Of a stretch of DNA of 64,000 nucleotides, positions 33,920 to 44,852 are shown one piece after another. Source of the DNA: Antilocapra americana (taxonomy: Eukaryota; Chordata; Mammalia; Artiodactyla; Antilocapridae); the NCBI GenBank assembly GCA_007570785.1, contig ML662449.1, positions 10,192,009 through 10,256,008 on the forward strand, given 5' to 3'. Position 1 is the stretch's first letter, and each line of letters starts with the position of its first letter. Under the pieces are notes generated by a model. It did not search any database. It had not been told where the DNA came from and was given only the letters and a program-made list of their open reading frames with translations. The position numbers and the translations under genes were made by a program.

Positions 33920-34333
33920 ATGCCCAAAATAATCCAAGCCAGGCTTCAACAGTATGTGAACCATGAACTTCCAGATGTTCAAGCTAGAGTTAGAAAAAGC
34001 AGAGGAACCAGAGATCAAATTGCCCACATCCACTGGATCATCAAAAGAGCAAGAGAGCTCCAGAAAAACATCTATTTCTGCTTTATTGACTACACCAAAG
34101 CCTTTGACTGTATGGCACACACCAAACTGTGGAAAATTCTGAAAGAGATGGGAATACCAGACCACCTGACCTGCCTCCTGAGAACTCTCTATGCAGGTCA
34201 GGAAGCAACAGTTAGAACTGGACATGGAACAATAGGCTGTTTCCAAATCAGAAAAGAAGTCCATCAAGGCTGTATATCGTCACCCTGCTTCTTTAACTTG
34301 TATGCAGAGTACATCATGAGAAATGCTGGGCTA
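33920..34333 (+). pseudogene. BovB reverse-transcriptase fragment
   Basis: An open frame of about 138 BovB codons up to the L1 insertion. It shows motif A 'FIDYTKAFDCM' and motif B 'HQGCISSPCFFNLYAEYI' of the RTE-clade reverse transcriptase. The frame continues for a few codons into the L1 by chance. With the L1 insertion, the YAGD change and the missing ends it cannot be functional. Confidence 0.88.
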
Positions 34334-35056
34334 ACTATGGAGAACAGTGTGGAGATTCCTTAAAAAACTGGAAATAGAACTGCCATATGACCCAGCAATC
34401 CCACTGCTGGGCACACACACCGAGGAAACCAGAACTGAAAGAGACACGTGTACCCCAATGTTCATCGCTGCATTGTTTACAATAGCCAGGACATGGAAAC
34501 AACCTAGATGTCCATCAACTGACAAATGGATAAGAAAGCTGTGGTACATATACACAATGGAATATTACTTAGCTATTAAAAAGAATTCATTTGAATCAGT
34601 TCTACTGAGGTGGACAAAACTGGAGCCTATTATCCAGAGTGAAGTAAGCCAGAAGGAAAAACAAAAATACAGTATACTAACACATATATATGGAATTTAG
34701 AAAGATGGTAACAATAACCCTGTATGCAAGACAGCAAAAGAGATGCAGATGTATAGAACAGTCTTTTGGACTCTATGGGAGAGGGCAAGGGTGGGATGAT
34801 ATGGGAGAATGGCAGTGAAACATGTAAATTATCATATGTGAAATCAATCGCCAGCCCAGGTTTGATGCTTGATACAGGGTGCTCAGAGCTGGTGCACCGG
34901 AATGACCCAGAGAGATGGAATCGGGAGGGAGGTGGGAGGGAGGTTCTGGAAGGGGAACGCATGTATACCCATGGCGGATTAATGTCAATGTATGACAAAA
35001 CCAACATGATAATGTAAAGAAAATAAATAAAATAACAACAACAACAACAAAAAGAT
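34334..35056 (+). mobile_element. L1 3' end inserted in BovB, with target-site duplication
   Basis: 5'-truncated young L1 of about 723 bp with the ORF2 C-terminus open to 34,700, 3' UTR, G-rich block and tail ending 'aacaacaacaacaac'. The 11-bp target-site duplication 'atgctgggcta' is at 34,323-34,333 and 35,057-35,067. The unoccupied site is preserved in copy B as 'attctgggctagatgaag' (about 38,358), which proves an insertion after the duplication. Confidence 0.96.
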
Positions 35057-35525
35057 ATGCTGGGCTAGATGAAGCACAAACTGGAATCAAGATTGCTGGG
35101 AGAAATATCAATAACCTCAGATATGCAGGTGACACCACCTTTATGGCAGAAAGCAAAGAAGAACTAAAGAGTCTCTTGATGAAAGTGAAAGAGGAGAGTG
35201 AAAAAGTTGCCTTAAAGCTCAACTTTCAGAAAACTAAGGTGATGGCATCTGGTCCCATCACTTCATGGCAAATAGATGTGGAAACAGTGGCTGACTTTAT
35301 TTTGGGGGGCTCCAAACACTGCAGATGGTGACTGCAGCCATGAAATTAAAAGACACTTGCTCTTTTGAAGAAAAGTTATGACCAACCTAGACAGCATATT
35401 AAAAAGCAGAGACATTACTTTGCCAACAAAGGTCTGTCTAGTCAAAGCTACGGTTTTTCCAATAGTCATGTTTGGATGTGAGAGTTGGACTACAAAGAAA
35501 GCTGAGCACCGAAGAGTTGATGATC

Positions 35526-36074
35526 TAGGGATGAGGATTAGGCCATGGCAGTGCCAGCAGCCAGAGAATTTGTTGGTGTCTATACTAAGCACAATCAAGA
35601 GGAATAATGAACTCAAAGCTTTGACCCCACACAAGACTGGTTTGGAATGGGGTGTCTGCATTACTCCTTATCTGCTCTGACCCTTGGTTTGTTTTCTTCT
35701 AAAATAGATGAATAAACATGCCTTAAAGGGTTGCTGTAACATTAAAGTGAGAATTCCACAAATCACATATATTCAGTAAATAGTAACAATTAGAACTATG
35801 ATCATACATGTTTTTAACCTCTGATTTAGAACAAGATAAGCAACCCAGTGTTACAGAGACAGTATTGTTCACCTTATGTCTAGAAAGTATCTCTCACCTT
35901 TCCCTAACCTTTCTCCTGCACTTTTATTTCTGTTTCTAGCCTAAGTTAATTCTCCCTTCCCAGAACTTAGGACACTCAACTATATGCACTTAATAATATT
36001 GTGTAAACCCATGAGTTACTACTCCAACTTTACAAAGAGTACATGGTCTCAGAGAGTCATAGTTATGAGAGACA
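35526..36074. other. No recognisable gene or repeat
   Basis: Sequence after the abrupt end of BovB copy A. No element identified. The 132-codon minus-strand frame (35,263-35,661) runs antisense through BovB and is not a gene. Confidence 0.5.
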
Positions 36075-36315
36075 GAAGAGCATAATGATTGAGACATTGA
36101 ACTCTAGCATCAAACTTGAAACCTTAGCATCGACACTTGGTCAAGAGCCCCTAACTTCTCAAAGTCTCAGTTTTTTCATCTGTAAAATTGGAAACAAAAA
36201 CTCCTTTCTGATAAGTGGTGCACATAAAGCACTGGGGTCGATCTGGAACATGGTAAGCAATGAGTGCTTGAAGGTGATTGCTATGTTATTAGAATCAGGA
36301 TTGGGACAGAAGTGA
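36075..36315 (+). mobile_element. MIR SINE
   Basis: Sense MIR: 'gcataatgattgagacattg aactct', 'ctcaaagtctcagttttttc atctgtaaaattgg' and 'cataaagcactgggg ... gtaagcaatgagtgcttga'. The order fits an almost full-length MIR. Confidence 0.75.
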
Positions 36316-37223
36316 AAACACATTTATTGGGGGCCTCCTCTATACTAGGCATTATATCATAAAGTTTTTATTTTTTGTGTGTAAAACTATTTAATTTTTA
36401 TTTTTTTATTATTGGAGTCTAATTGCTTTATGTGTTCAGCCTCTGACATGAGTAAGTCTTCTTTTAAAAATAGAATCTATCATTTAATTTATGCTTAATA
36501 TCAAAAAGGCTCAATCACTATGGAACTTTAGGAAACCTACTGTTAGTGTAACTTTTCTAATTTTAATTTTAATGTTATTTTTATTTTGCCCTACACTAAA
36601 ATTTCCTTTATGCCATTCAAATATTACACATGGGTCTGAAACAGTTAAGTAAAACACTGCTTTTTTAAAGATACCTCGCACATAAGAAACATGTGTATTT
36701 ATAGATCTTCTGGTAATTCTCTACATTAATTCTTTGACCTCAACCTGACTGAAGAAGGTCAAAAATTCCTGTAATGTCCCTGAGTGGTACATTTTCCTCT
36801 CTAACTTAGCTGAAAAGTATATAAAAGCTCAGATAGCACCCAAATAGGTATACAGCTGAGATGACCCCACAACGCAAGTTAATCCCTCCAAGGTCAATCG
36901 CAATTTATGTTCAATTAACTGACCCGAGAAACCTGTTTTAGACAGAAGCCAGAAATTAGGAAACTCGTTGCTTGACTTTTAGTAGGGAACAATTTCTATG
37001 AAAGCCATTATCAGGGCCCCAAATAAGAGACTAATGACACACTTTTTTTCTGAGTGCCCTTACATCACTTCAACTGACCACACCAGCTCCCTGCAGGGAG
37101 GTGCTTGAAACCTGGAAGATTTGGATGAAAATTCTATTGTTCCTGTGGTTACTGGCCACTGTACAAAGGAACAAGATTTCCAACCCCAGTCTCCGTTTCA
37201 GTATGGAAGATAACAAGTTAGCC
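36316..37223. other. No gene; TATA-like motif
   Basis: A possible eroded L1 scrap ('atttttttattattggagtc') lies near 36,400. The stretch 36,600-37,200 has no recognised repeat. A 'tatataaaagctcag' motif near 36,819 looks like a TATA box, but nothing else supports a promoter. Confidence 0.4.
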
Positions 37224-38690
37224 TTGCTTTTCATGCCTGCATTCTAAGCTGCTTCAGTCGTGTCCAACTCTTCATAACCCTATGGATCATAACCCACCAG
37301 GCTTCTCTGACCATGGGACTCTCCAGGCAAGAATACTGGAGTGGGTTGCTGTGCTCTCCTCCAGGGGATCTTCCTGACCCAGGGATCGAGCCTGAATCTC
37401 CTGTTGCTCCTGCATTGCAGGCAGATTCTTTACTTCTGAGCCACTGGAGAAGCCTGAAGCTTCCTTTAGGATCCATCAAAAAGAGAGGATGCAGTGAGAG
37501 TGGCTCCCACTGACCATATCGGAGAGATCATAGCATCAAAATAACTAATGTAGTAATGAAGCAGAACCCATGAGCTAAAACAAGAATCTGCTAGTCCATA
37601 TTGATGAAATAAGTAATAAATAAATAAATAAATAAGAAAAAGGAGAAAGCTTTGTCTTACAAAAGAATGTCTACTAATAAATATGTTTAAATGATGGAGT
37701 TAGAAGCCCGTCCATGGATGTGAAAACCACTGAATAAAAGTCTTGAGAAAGAAGAGAGGTAAACAGGAATCTCAAATTGTCTCTCACTTAGCAGACAACA
37801 CCTTAAACAACTGAACAAAGTTAACATCACTAACACTGGAACAAACAGACATCATTTGCAAGCTGATTCCGTGGACTGAGGGCCCCTCATCTCTTCTGTG
37901 GTGCTCTTGCCAAACAATGCTCAAACCACCACACAATTGCACTCATCTCACACACTAGTGAAGTAATGCTCCAAATAATCCAAGCCACGCTTCAACAGTA
38001 CGTAAACCATGAACTTCCAGATGTTCAAGCTAGAGTTAGAAAAAGCAGAGGAACCAGAGATCAAATTGCCCACATCCGCTGGATCATCAAAAGAGCAAGA
38101 GAGCTCCAGAAAAACATCTACTTCTGCTTTATTGACTACACCAAAGCCTTTGACTGTATGGCACACACCAAACTGTGGAAAGAGATAGGAATACCAGACC
38201 ACCTGACCTGCCTCCTGAGAACTCTCTATGCAGGTCAGGAAGCAACAGTTAGACCTGGACATGGAACAATAGGCTGTTTCCAAATCAGAAAGGAGTCCAT
38301 CAAGGCTGTATATTGTCATCCTGCTTATTTAACTTGTATACAGAGTATATCATGAGAAATTCTGGGCTAGATGAAGCACAAACTGGAATCAAGATTGCTG
38401 GGATAAATATCAATAACCTCAGATATGCAGATGATACCACCTTATGGCAGAAAGCAAAGAAGAACTAGAGTCTCTTGATGAAAGTGAAAGAGGAGAGTGA
38501 AAAAGTTGCCTTAAAGCTCAACTTTCAGAAAACTAAGATGATGGCATCTGGTCCCATCACTTCATGGCAAATAGATGGGGAAACAATGGAAACAGTGGGA
38601 GACTTTATTTTTGGAGGCTCCAAAATCACTGCAGATGGTGACTGCAGCCATGAAATTAAAGACACTTGCTCTTTGGAAGAAAAGTTATGA
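37224..38690 (+). repeat. Local duplication, copy B
   Basis: Second copy of 33,191-35,386, in the same orientation, about 4.0 kb downstream. It lacks the L1 and has an expanded 'aataaataaataaataa' run near 37,618 where copy A has a single unit. Direct alignment of the two gives the divergence since duplication. By eye the copies differ at only a few percent of positions. Confidence 0.9.
37243..37456 (-). mobile_element. Bov-tA SINE in duplication copy B
   Basis: Twin of 33,209-33,420, retaining 'cctgacccagggatcgagcc', where copy A has lost several bases. Confidence 0.93.
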
Positions 38691-38850
38691 AAGGGGACAG
38701 CAAAGGCTGAGATCCTTTGATGGCATCACTGAGTTAATGGACATGAGTTTGAATACGGTCCAGGAGTTGGTGATGGACAGGTAAGCCTGGCATGCTGCAG
38801 TCCATGGGGTCACAAAGAGTCAGGCACAACTGAGCATCTCAACTGACTGA
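37900..38850 (+). mobile_element. BovB LINE (copy B), internally deleted
   Basis: BovB with motif A and an intact YADD (38,424-38,435). After 'gaaaagttatga' (about 38,690) it jumps to 'aaggggacagcaaaggctga', so about 400 bp of the BovB consensus is missing, and then it continues to the usual 3' end near 38,850. Frameshifts near 38,445 and upstream break the reading frame. Confidence 0.9.
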
Positions 38851-38920
38851 CTGACTTGCCAAACATGCATAACCTGAATTCAGCTGTAAGGAAACATCAT
38901 GTAAACCTCAAGTGAGGCAA

Positions 38921-40052
38921 GTTGCATGAAATCACTGGTCTGTACTCTTCAAAAGAAGCAACAGTTAGAATCTTACATGGAATAACTGACTGGTTTAAAA
39001 TTGGGAGAAGGAAAGGGCAGCCCACTCCAGTATTATTGCCTGGAAAATCTCATGGATGGGGGAGCCTAGTAGGCTACAGTCCATGGGGCTGCAAAGAGTT
39101 AGCCCCACGACTGAGCGACTTCTCCCCCCCACCCCCCCTCTTAAAATTGGGAAAGGAGTATGACAGTGCTATATGTTATCACCCTGTTTATTTAACTTAT
39201 ATACAGAGTCTATCACGAGAAAGTCTGGCTGGATGAATCACAAGCTAGAATGAAGGTTTCTGGGAGACATATCAACAATCTCAGACACACAAATGATACC
39301 ACTTTAATGGCAGAAAGCTAAGAGAAACTAAAGAGCCTCTTAATGTGGATGAAAGAGGAGAATGAAAAAGCTGGCTTAAAACTCAGCATTCAAAAAACGA
39401 AGATCATGGCATCTGGTCCCATCACTTCGTGGCAAGTGGAAGGAAAACCAAAGTGGAAGCAGTGACAGACTTTATTTTCTTGGGCTCCAAAATCACTGTG
39501 GATGGTGACTTCCTGAAATTAAAAGATGCTTACTCCTTGGAAGAAAAGCTATGACAAACCTAGACAGCATATTAAAAAGCAGAGACATCACTTCACCAAC
39601 AAAGGTCCATCTAGTCAAAGCTATGATTTTTTTAGTTGTTATGTATGGATGTGACAGTTGGACTATAAAGACAGCTGAGTGCTGAAGAATTGATGCCTTC
39701 AAATTGTGGTGTTGGAGAAGACTCTTGATAATCCCTTGGACTGCAAGGAGATCAAACTAGTCAATCCTAAAAGGAATCAGCCCTGAATATTCATTGGAAG
39801 GACTGATGTTGAAGCTGAAGCTCCAATACTTTGGCCACCTTTTGCGAAGAGCCAATTCCCTGGAAAAGACGCTGATGCTGGGAAAGATTGAAACAAAAGG
39901 AGAAGGGAGTGGTAGAGGATGAGATGGTTAGAAACAGATGGTCCACGCCTCAGTGAACATGAACCTGAGCAAACTCCAAGAAATGGTGAAGGACAGGGAA
40001 GCCTGACATTCTGCAGTCCATGGGGTCGCAAAGAGTCATGACTTCTGTGGCT
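38921..40052 (+). mobile_element. BovB LINE (third copy), interrupted by a SINE
   Basis: BovB from about 38,950 ('gaagcaacagttagaatctt') to the 3' end 'catggggtcgcaaagagtca' (about 40,038). It is split by a Bov-tA at 39,007-39,140. More diverged than the other copies. The catalytic region reads R-H-T-N-D-T-T (about 39,278-39,300), so the active site is lost. Confidence 0.88.
39007..39140 (+). mobile_element. 5'-truncated Bov-tA SINE inside BovB, with target-site duplication
   Basis: Contains 'gcccactccagtattattgc', 'gtaggctacagtccatgggg' and the end 'cacgactgagcgacttctcc', followed by a C-rich tail. The 12-bp target-site duplication 'ttaaaattggga' is at 38,995-39,006 and 39,141-39,152. The clean boundaries show that it inserted into an existing BovB. 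Confidence 0.95.
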
Positions 40053-40104
40053 AAAGAACAACAACTCTTCAAAAGGGTCAAGGTCAAGAAAGACCAAGAA
40101 AGAT

Positions 40105-40346
40105 TGTGTGTGTGGGTGTGGGCACATGAGTACACTCAATTGCTCAGTTGTGTCCAACTCTTTGCAACCTCGTGGACTGCAACCCACCAGACTCTTTTGT
40201 CTATGAGATTTTCCAGTCAAGAATACTGGAGTGGGTTGACATTTCTTCTTCTGGGGATCTTCCTGATCCAGGGATCAAACCTGAGTCTTCAGAATCTCCT
40301 GCATTGCAGGAAGATCCTTTACAAATGCTGAGCCACTGGGAAAGCC
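40105..40346 (-). mobile_element. Bov-tA SINE with target-site duplication
   Basis: Antisense copy from 'gtgtgggtgtgggcacatga' to 'gagccactgggaaagcc'. Flanked by 'caagaaaga(c/t)' on the left (a doublet at 40,085-40,104) and 'caagaaagac' at 40,347-40,356. Confidence 0.92.
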
Positions 40347-40356
40347 CAAGAAAGAC

Positions 40357-40639
40357 TGAGAAACTGTTTATTCCAGATTTAAGAAAGATGACAAGTAAAA
40401 TGTCATGTATGATCCTAGATGAGATTCTAAGTCCAGAAAAAAAAGTCCTTGGTATATTTACAAAGGATATTGTTTCAGCAATTGATAAAACTTGAATATG
40501 GACTGTGTATTAGATAACACTATTGCATCAATATTCAATTTCCTGACTTTAATTATTTATCAGTACTTATGTATGAAAACATTCTTTTTCTTAGAATATA
40601 CTCACTAAAGTATTTAATAGTAAAAGATAGCATGTCACC
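40357..40639. other. No recognisable gene or repeat
   Basis: Short AT-rich spacer with no supported feature. Confidence 0.5.
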
Positions 40640-41095
40640 AATCTCAAAGGGCTTAGAAAAAAGTTACATGTGAAATAAAGAATGATACAGCAAAAATTAA
40701 AATGTATACAGTTAGTGATATCTGGGTAAAGGGTTATACCATTATAGGAGTTATTTGTATTATTCTTGCAACTTTCCTCTAAGTTTAAAATATATCAAAT
40801 TAAAAAGTTTTTAATTTTTAAATTTAAAACTACAGCAGGACAAAGTCATTATTAGTTAAAAATACATCTGAAGTATTTGAAAGTGAGAAGAATTGATATT
40901 TAGAGTCTGATTTACCATATTCTATAATAAAAGAGAGAGAGTGAGAAAAGGAGGGAAACAGACAAAGCAAAAGGAACATAATGTCGATCATCCCAGTTCA
41001 TGAATTTCAGTGAGGGATGTATGGGGATCTGTTGTCCCAGTCTCTCTACTTCTGCATATATTTGGAATTTTTCCATAATAAAAAAGCTTTCACCT
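40640..41095 (+). mobile_element. One or two old L1M 3' ends
   Basis: 'gatatctgggtaaagggtta', 'tattattcttgcaactttcc' and 'tatatcaaattaaaaagt' (to about 40,815), then 'tctacttctgcatatatttg gaatttttccataataaaaaa' (to about 41,090), both resemble L1M 3' termini. They may be two old copies in tandem. Confidence 0.5.
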
Positions 41096-41944
41096 TTTAA
41101 GCCCTTGCCCCAAGCTGATGCCCATCCTTCAACTCCAGCAACAACAATGATAATCCAATACCCTCCCCCCACACCACATTCCAGTTCATCCACATTCCTG
41201 ATAGTCTTGGTGAACACTCTGGATGGTGTGGCCCAATCTTCAGATTATAATTTACATGGAAAAGTAGCATTTTATTGGAACTATGTGAGAATTATTGGAC
41301 ATTCACCGATGTTTCAATACTGGAAAGAAAAGCTACCTGCTTGGGTTCTCTTAATGCACTTTGCTAATACAGAGTGATAGAGGTTTCTGTTCATCAGTTC
41401 TTCTATTCAGAAAACATGTTCCACAGCACAGCTGGAATCAGAAACCCTAGAAACTGAACAAGCTTTCAGAAAGGCAGCCAGAGGGAAGGAGCTATTCTTC
41501 CCATCCTGTGAGACGACACAGTCTCATATACTCCATGAACTTGACGTGAGGTTCTGGAAGATATCCATCTGAGGCAGCATTTACATCTTGTAAAAGAGTA
41601 AAACTGGCTATAAAAATGTAAATCTTGGGGAAATAAGTAGGGAAAAAGCACTATCAAATGTAAGATTTAAAATTAAAATCAACACCAAGCTTCAGCTCCC
41701 TAAAATATGATGGAACACCGAGTCCTTCTGGGAACCCAGATCAAACAAGAGATCCTCGTTTACTATGACTTTTATCCCTGCAAGGAGCCCAGGTGCTACT
41801 TCATTTAAAATGTGAGAAAACAAATGGGTCATGAAGTTAATCCATTTAGTAGCAAATGCGGTAATAACGATGAGATTTAAATGTACGCAGCATGTTTGAA
41901 AAAGTACCACCATACAAAAATAAATAAATAGAAATAAAAAGCAC
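41096..41944. other. No recognisable gene or repeat
   Basis: The frame at 41,000-41,377 overlaps the L1M tail and has no protein similarity. No other feature. Confidence 0.45.
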
Positions 41945-42095
41945 CACAGAGACATTCATCATTTAATTTAATTCCCACAAACACCTGTAAGGTAAGCTTG
42001 GAAGACAGAATTCATCCCTATTTTACAGGTGAATAAACTGGTGCTCACTATGATTGATGTCACTAAAGTCATACAATAAGGAAATGAGGATACTA
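41945..42095 (-). mobile_element. MIR SINE fragment
   Basis: Antisense MIR: 'taattcccacaaacacctgt aaggta', 'ccctattttacaggtgaata aactg' and 'gtcactaaagtcatacaata'. Confidence 0.65.
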
Positions 42096-42931
42096 GGAGT
42101 CATTCTCGTAAGATTTCCCAGTTCCCAATTACCCATATTATTCCTGAGAACAATGACCAGGAAAATTCATGGGAGGAAAACATTTAATGAACATCCTGCT
42201 GTTGACAGCAGCTTCAGTGTCTCACCTGTCACGGTTTCTCTAAAGCAGACTTTACAAATCAGCACAGATTATTCTAAGTCAACAGCTACAAATAGGTTCA
42301 CAAGACAATGTCAGATCTGTTTTCGGTTTTCTGCAACATTTTCAGTAGAATCTGATATCAACATATTATTCACAGAAACATACAACTTGATGCCATGGAG
42401 ATTCTCCTGTCAACATCATGTGCCTAGGAGGATTTGAGAAAATCATTTTTAATTAAAAGTGCCAAACATTAGAATCAACCTGAGATATTCGAAATACTAA
42501 AGAGAATTAACCAGATAGGATGACTGGCCTAAATTTCACAGTTAATAAAAGGAGTAAAATCATTGACTTCACCTTTGTGCTCAGATGCAGGTTTAATTCC
42601 TACTAAACATAATGAAAACACTGCCTACAAACTCCATAACCAAACTTCATTAAAAAATGTGGCATTGTCATTTGAAACATACTGTATTTTAAAAATGATT
42701 CCAATATAGTTTATGCATATCTGGACACACTAGGAGGTAAGAAGTTTCAGCAAAGTCTAGGAGTGGACAGAGTGCTGCTATCACTTCTCATGGTGAGCAC
42801 TACAAAAGTATTTAATATATAAATAAAGTGGAGATAGAGTCAGAGTTTTCTTAGCAGACATATCCTGGGTTCATTTTTACATTAAGAATGATCAGCTGAT
42901 GTGGTTACTATTTCTCAGATGGTCAAGGAAT
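42096..42931. other. No recognisable gene or repeat
   Basis: The 127-codon frame at 42,054-42,437 shows no known motif and partly overlaps the MIR. Confidence 0.5.
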
Positions 42932-42942
42932 CCAAACTCTAT

Positions 42943-43163
42943 GTACAAACATATGTTCAGTTGCTCAGTCATGTCCTACTCTTTGCAACCCCATAGACTG
43001 TAGCCTGCCAGACTCCTCTGTCCACAGAATTTTCCAGGAAGAATACTGGAGTTGGTTGCAATTTCCTTCTCTAGGGGATCTTCCTAAACCAGGGATCAAA
43101 CCTGTATCTTTTGTGTCTTCTGCATTGGCACATGAATTCTTTACCGCTGTGCCACCTGGGAAC
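42943..43163 (-). mobile_element. Bov-tA SINE with target-site duplication
   Basis: Antisense copy from 'tatgttcagttgctcagtca' to 'gtgccacctgggaa'. The 11-bp target-site duplication 'ccaaactctat' is at 42,932-42,942 and 43,164-43,174. Confidence 0.95.
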
Positions 43164-43182
43164 CCAAACTCTATATCTCCCT

Positions 43183-44440
43183 GTATTAGTTAGCTATGGC
43201 TGCCATAACACAAGACAGGTGGAGGGGCAGACGAGGACAACAGAAATTTATTTGCTCAGTCCTAACGTCTTCCAGTCCAAAAATCAAACTATTGGTGGGT
43301 TTGGTTTCTTCTGAGGCCTCTCCCCTTGGCTTACAGATGGCTGCTTTTTCCCTGTGTCTTCATATGGTTTTTCTCCAGTGTGTGTGAGCTGGAATCAAGA
43401 TTGTCAGGAGAAATATCAATAACCTCAGATATGCAGATAACACCACCTTTATGGAAGAAAGCAAAGAACTAAAAAGCCTCTTGATGAAAGTGAAAGAGGA
43501 GAGTGAAAAAGTTGGCTTAAAACTTAATATTCAGAAAATCTAAGATCATGGCAGATCATGGCATCCAGTCCCATCACTTCATGAAAAATAGATGGGGAAA
43601 TAATGGAAACAGTGAGAGACTTTATTTTGGGGGGGGGGGGCTCCAAAATCACTACAGATGGTGACTGCAGTCATGAAATTAAATGACACAAGACACTTGC
43701 TCCTTGGAAGAAAAGCTATGACCAACCTAGACAGCATATTAAAAAGCAAAGACATTACTTTGCCAACAACAAAGGTCCATCTAGTCAAAGCTATGGTTTT
43801 TCCAGTAGTCATGTTTGGATGTGAGAGTTGGACTATAAAGAAAGCTGAGCGCTGAAGAACTGATGCTTTTGAACTGTGGTGTTGGAGAAGACTCTTGAGA
43901 GTCCCTTGGACTGCAAGGATATCCAACCAGTTCATCCTCAAGGAGATCAGTCCTAAAAATTCACTGGAAGGACTGATGCTGAAACTGAAACTCCAATACT
44001 TTGGCCATCTGATGCAAAGAACTAACTCCTTAGAAGAGACCCTGATGCTGGGAAAGATTGAAGGCAAGAGGAGAAGGGGACAACAGAGGATGAGATGGTT
44101 GGATGGCATCATGGATTCAATGGACATGAGTTTGAGTAAGCTCTGGGAGTTGGTGATGGACAGGGAAACCTGGCATGCTGCAATCCATGCCAGGAGTCGA
44201 ACAGGACTGAGTGACTGAACTGAGCTGAAGTGTGCATCCCCCATGTCTCTTTCTGTGTCAAAGACTTCTTATTTTTAGGACACCAGTTACACCAGGTTAA
44301 GGTCCATCCATATGATCTCATTTAACTTTAATTACCCATTTTAAGTCCCTATCTCCAAATATAGTCACATTTTGAGGTACTAAGTAACAGTTCATTAGGA
44401 TTCTAACATATGAATTTTGCAGGGATGGACATAATCTGTG
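43183..44440 (-). mobile_element. MLT1-type LTR (MaLR), split by BovB
   Basis: Antisense LTR in two pieces. Left, 43,183-43,387: 'tgtattagttagctatggct', 'caacagaaatttatttgctc'. Right, 44,228-44,440: 'aggacaccagttacacca', 'atctcatttaactttaatta', 'cctatctccaaatatagtca'. The pieces are continuous in an MLT1A/B-like LTR once the BovB at 43,388-44,224 is removed. A truncated Bov-tA sits at its right end. Confidence 0.82.
43388..44224 (+). mobile_element. BovB LINE with YADN active site
   Basis: 5'-truncated BovB from 'gagctggaatcaagattgtc' to the 3' end 'ctgagtgactgaactgagct'. The catalytic YADD is YADN (43,430-43,441). A small internal tandem duplication 'agatcatggcagatcatggc' lies at 43,543-43,562 and a G run at 43,628-43,641. 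It shares the YADN change and the tandem duplication with the inverted copy at 47,152-48,125. Confidence 0.92.
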
Positions 44441-44525
44441 TGTGTGTGCTTTGGCCGTAATCTGTGGCCAACTCTTTGCAACCGCTTGGACTGTAGCCCG
44501 CCAGGCTCCTCTGTTCATGATCTAG
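44441..44525 (-). mobile_element. Truncated Bov-tA SINE
   Basis: Antisense fragment 'tggccaactctttgcaaccg' to 'gccaggctcctctgttcatg'. It is inserted near the end of the MLT1 LTR, with 'tagcccataa' of the LTR resuming after it. Confidence 0.8.
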
Positions 44526-44852
44526 CCCATAAAGTTCCTATTGCCTGAATCCCTAGCCCATTGACAGAGAGTCTCTGAGCAAAGCTGAAACCAACTTCAG
44601 ATGATATGTATAAATCTTCCCCAAACCAAGCTGAGCCAAGTTTCAGATTTTCACCAAACTCATGTTGGCAGAGTTCCCCTTATATCCTATTTCTGCCCTC
44701 TGCTATAAGTTTAGTGGTACTGGCTTGTTCTAATTATAGAAAAAAATGTAGAGAAAACATCTCTTTACCTATTTGGAAGCTATCCAGTTTCATTTTTCCG
44801 AAAAAGAAAAAGTGGTATACCAGATATATATTTGAATCAACCTATTGGAGTT
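44526..44852. other. No recognisable gene or repeat
   Basis: Short spacer between the MLT1/BovB nest and the next BovB. A 'gaaaaagaaaaag' run lies near 44,800. Confidence 0.5.

Larger units (their letters stand above)
33191..35386 (+). repeat. Local duplication, copy A
   Basis: Matches 37,224-38,690 over a Bov-tA, about 440 bp of other sequence, and BovB. The match starts at 'ttgcttttca' (33,191 and 37,224) with unrelated flanks upstream. It carries a 723-bp L1 insertion (34,334-35,056) that copy B lacks. The right end is uncertain because it falls inside BovB, which is itself repeated. The shared SINE-to-BovB junctions rule out independent insertions. Confidence 0.9.
33867..35525 (+). mobile_element. 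BovB LINE (copy A), interrupted by L1
   Basis: BovB (RTE-type) reverse-transcriptase region from 'tgctcaaaccaccacacaat' (33,870) to 'gaagagttgatg' (about 35,524), where BovB similarity breaks off before its 3' end. An L1 splits it at 34,334-35,056. The catalytic motif YADD of BovB reads YAGD here (35,122-35,133). Confidence 0.9.

Noticed and set aside
33902..34267. Minus-strand frames opposite BovB (also 37,948-38,319 and 43,579-44,244)
   Set aside because: Antisense shadows of the BovB reverse transcriptase, conserved only because BovB itself is repeated.
36817..36832. TATA-box-like 'tatataaaagctcag'
   Set aside because: No CpG island, exon or conserved motif cluster is associated with it. 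In AT-rich DNA such a match is expected by chance.
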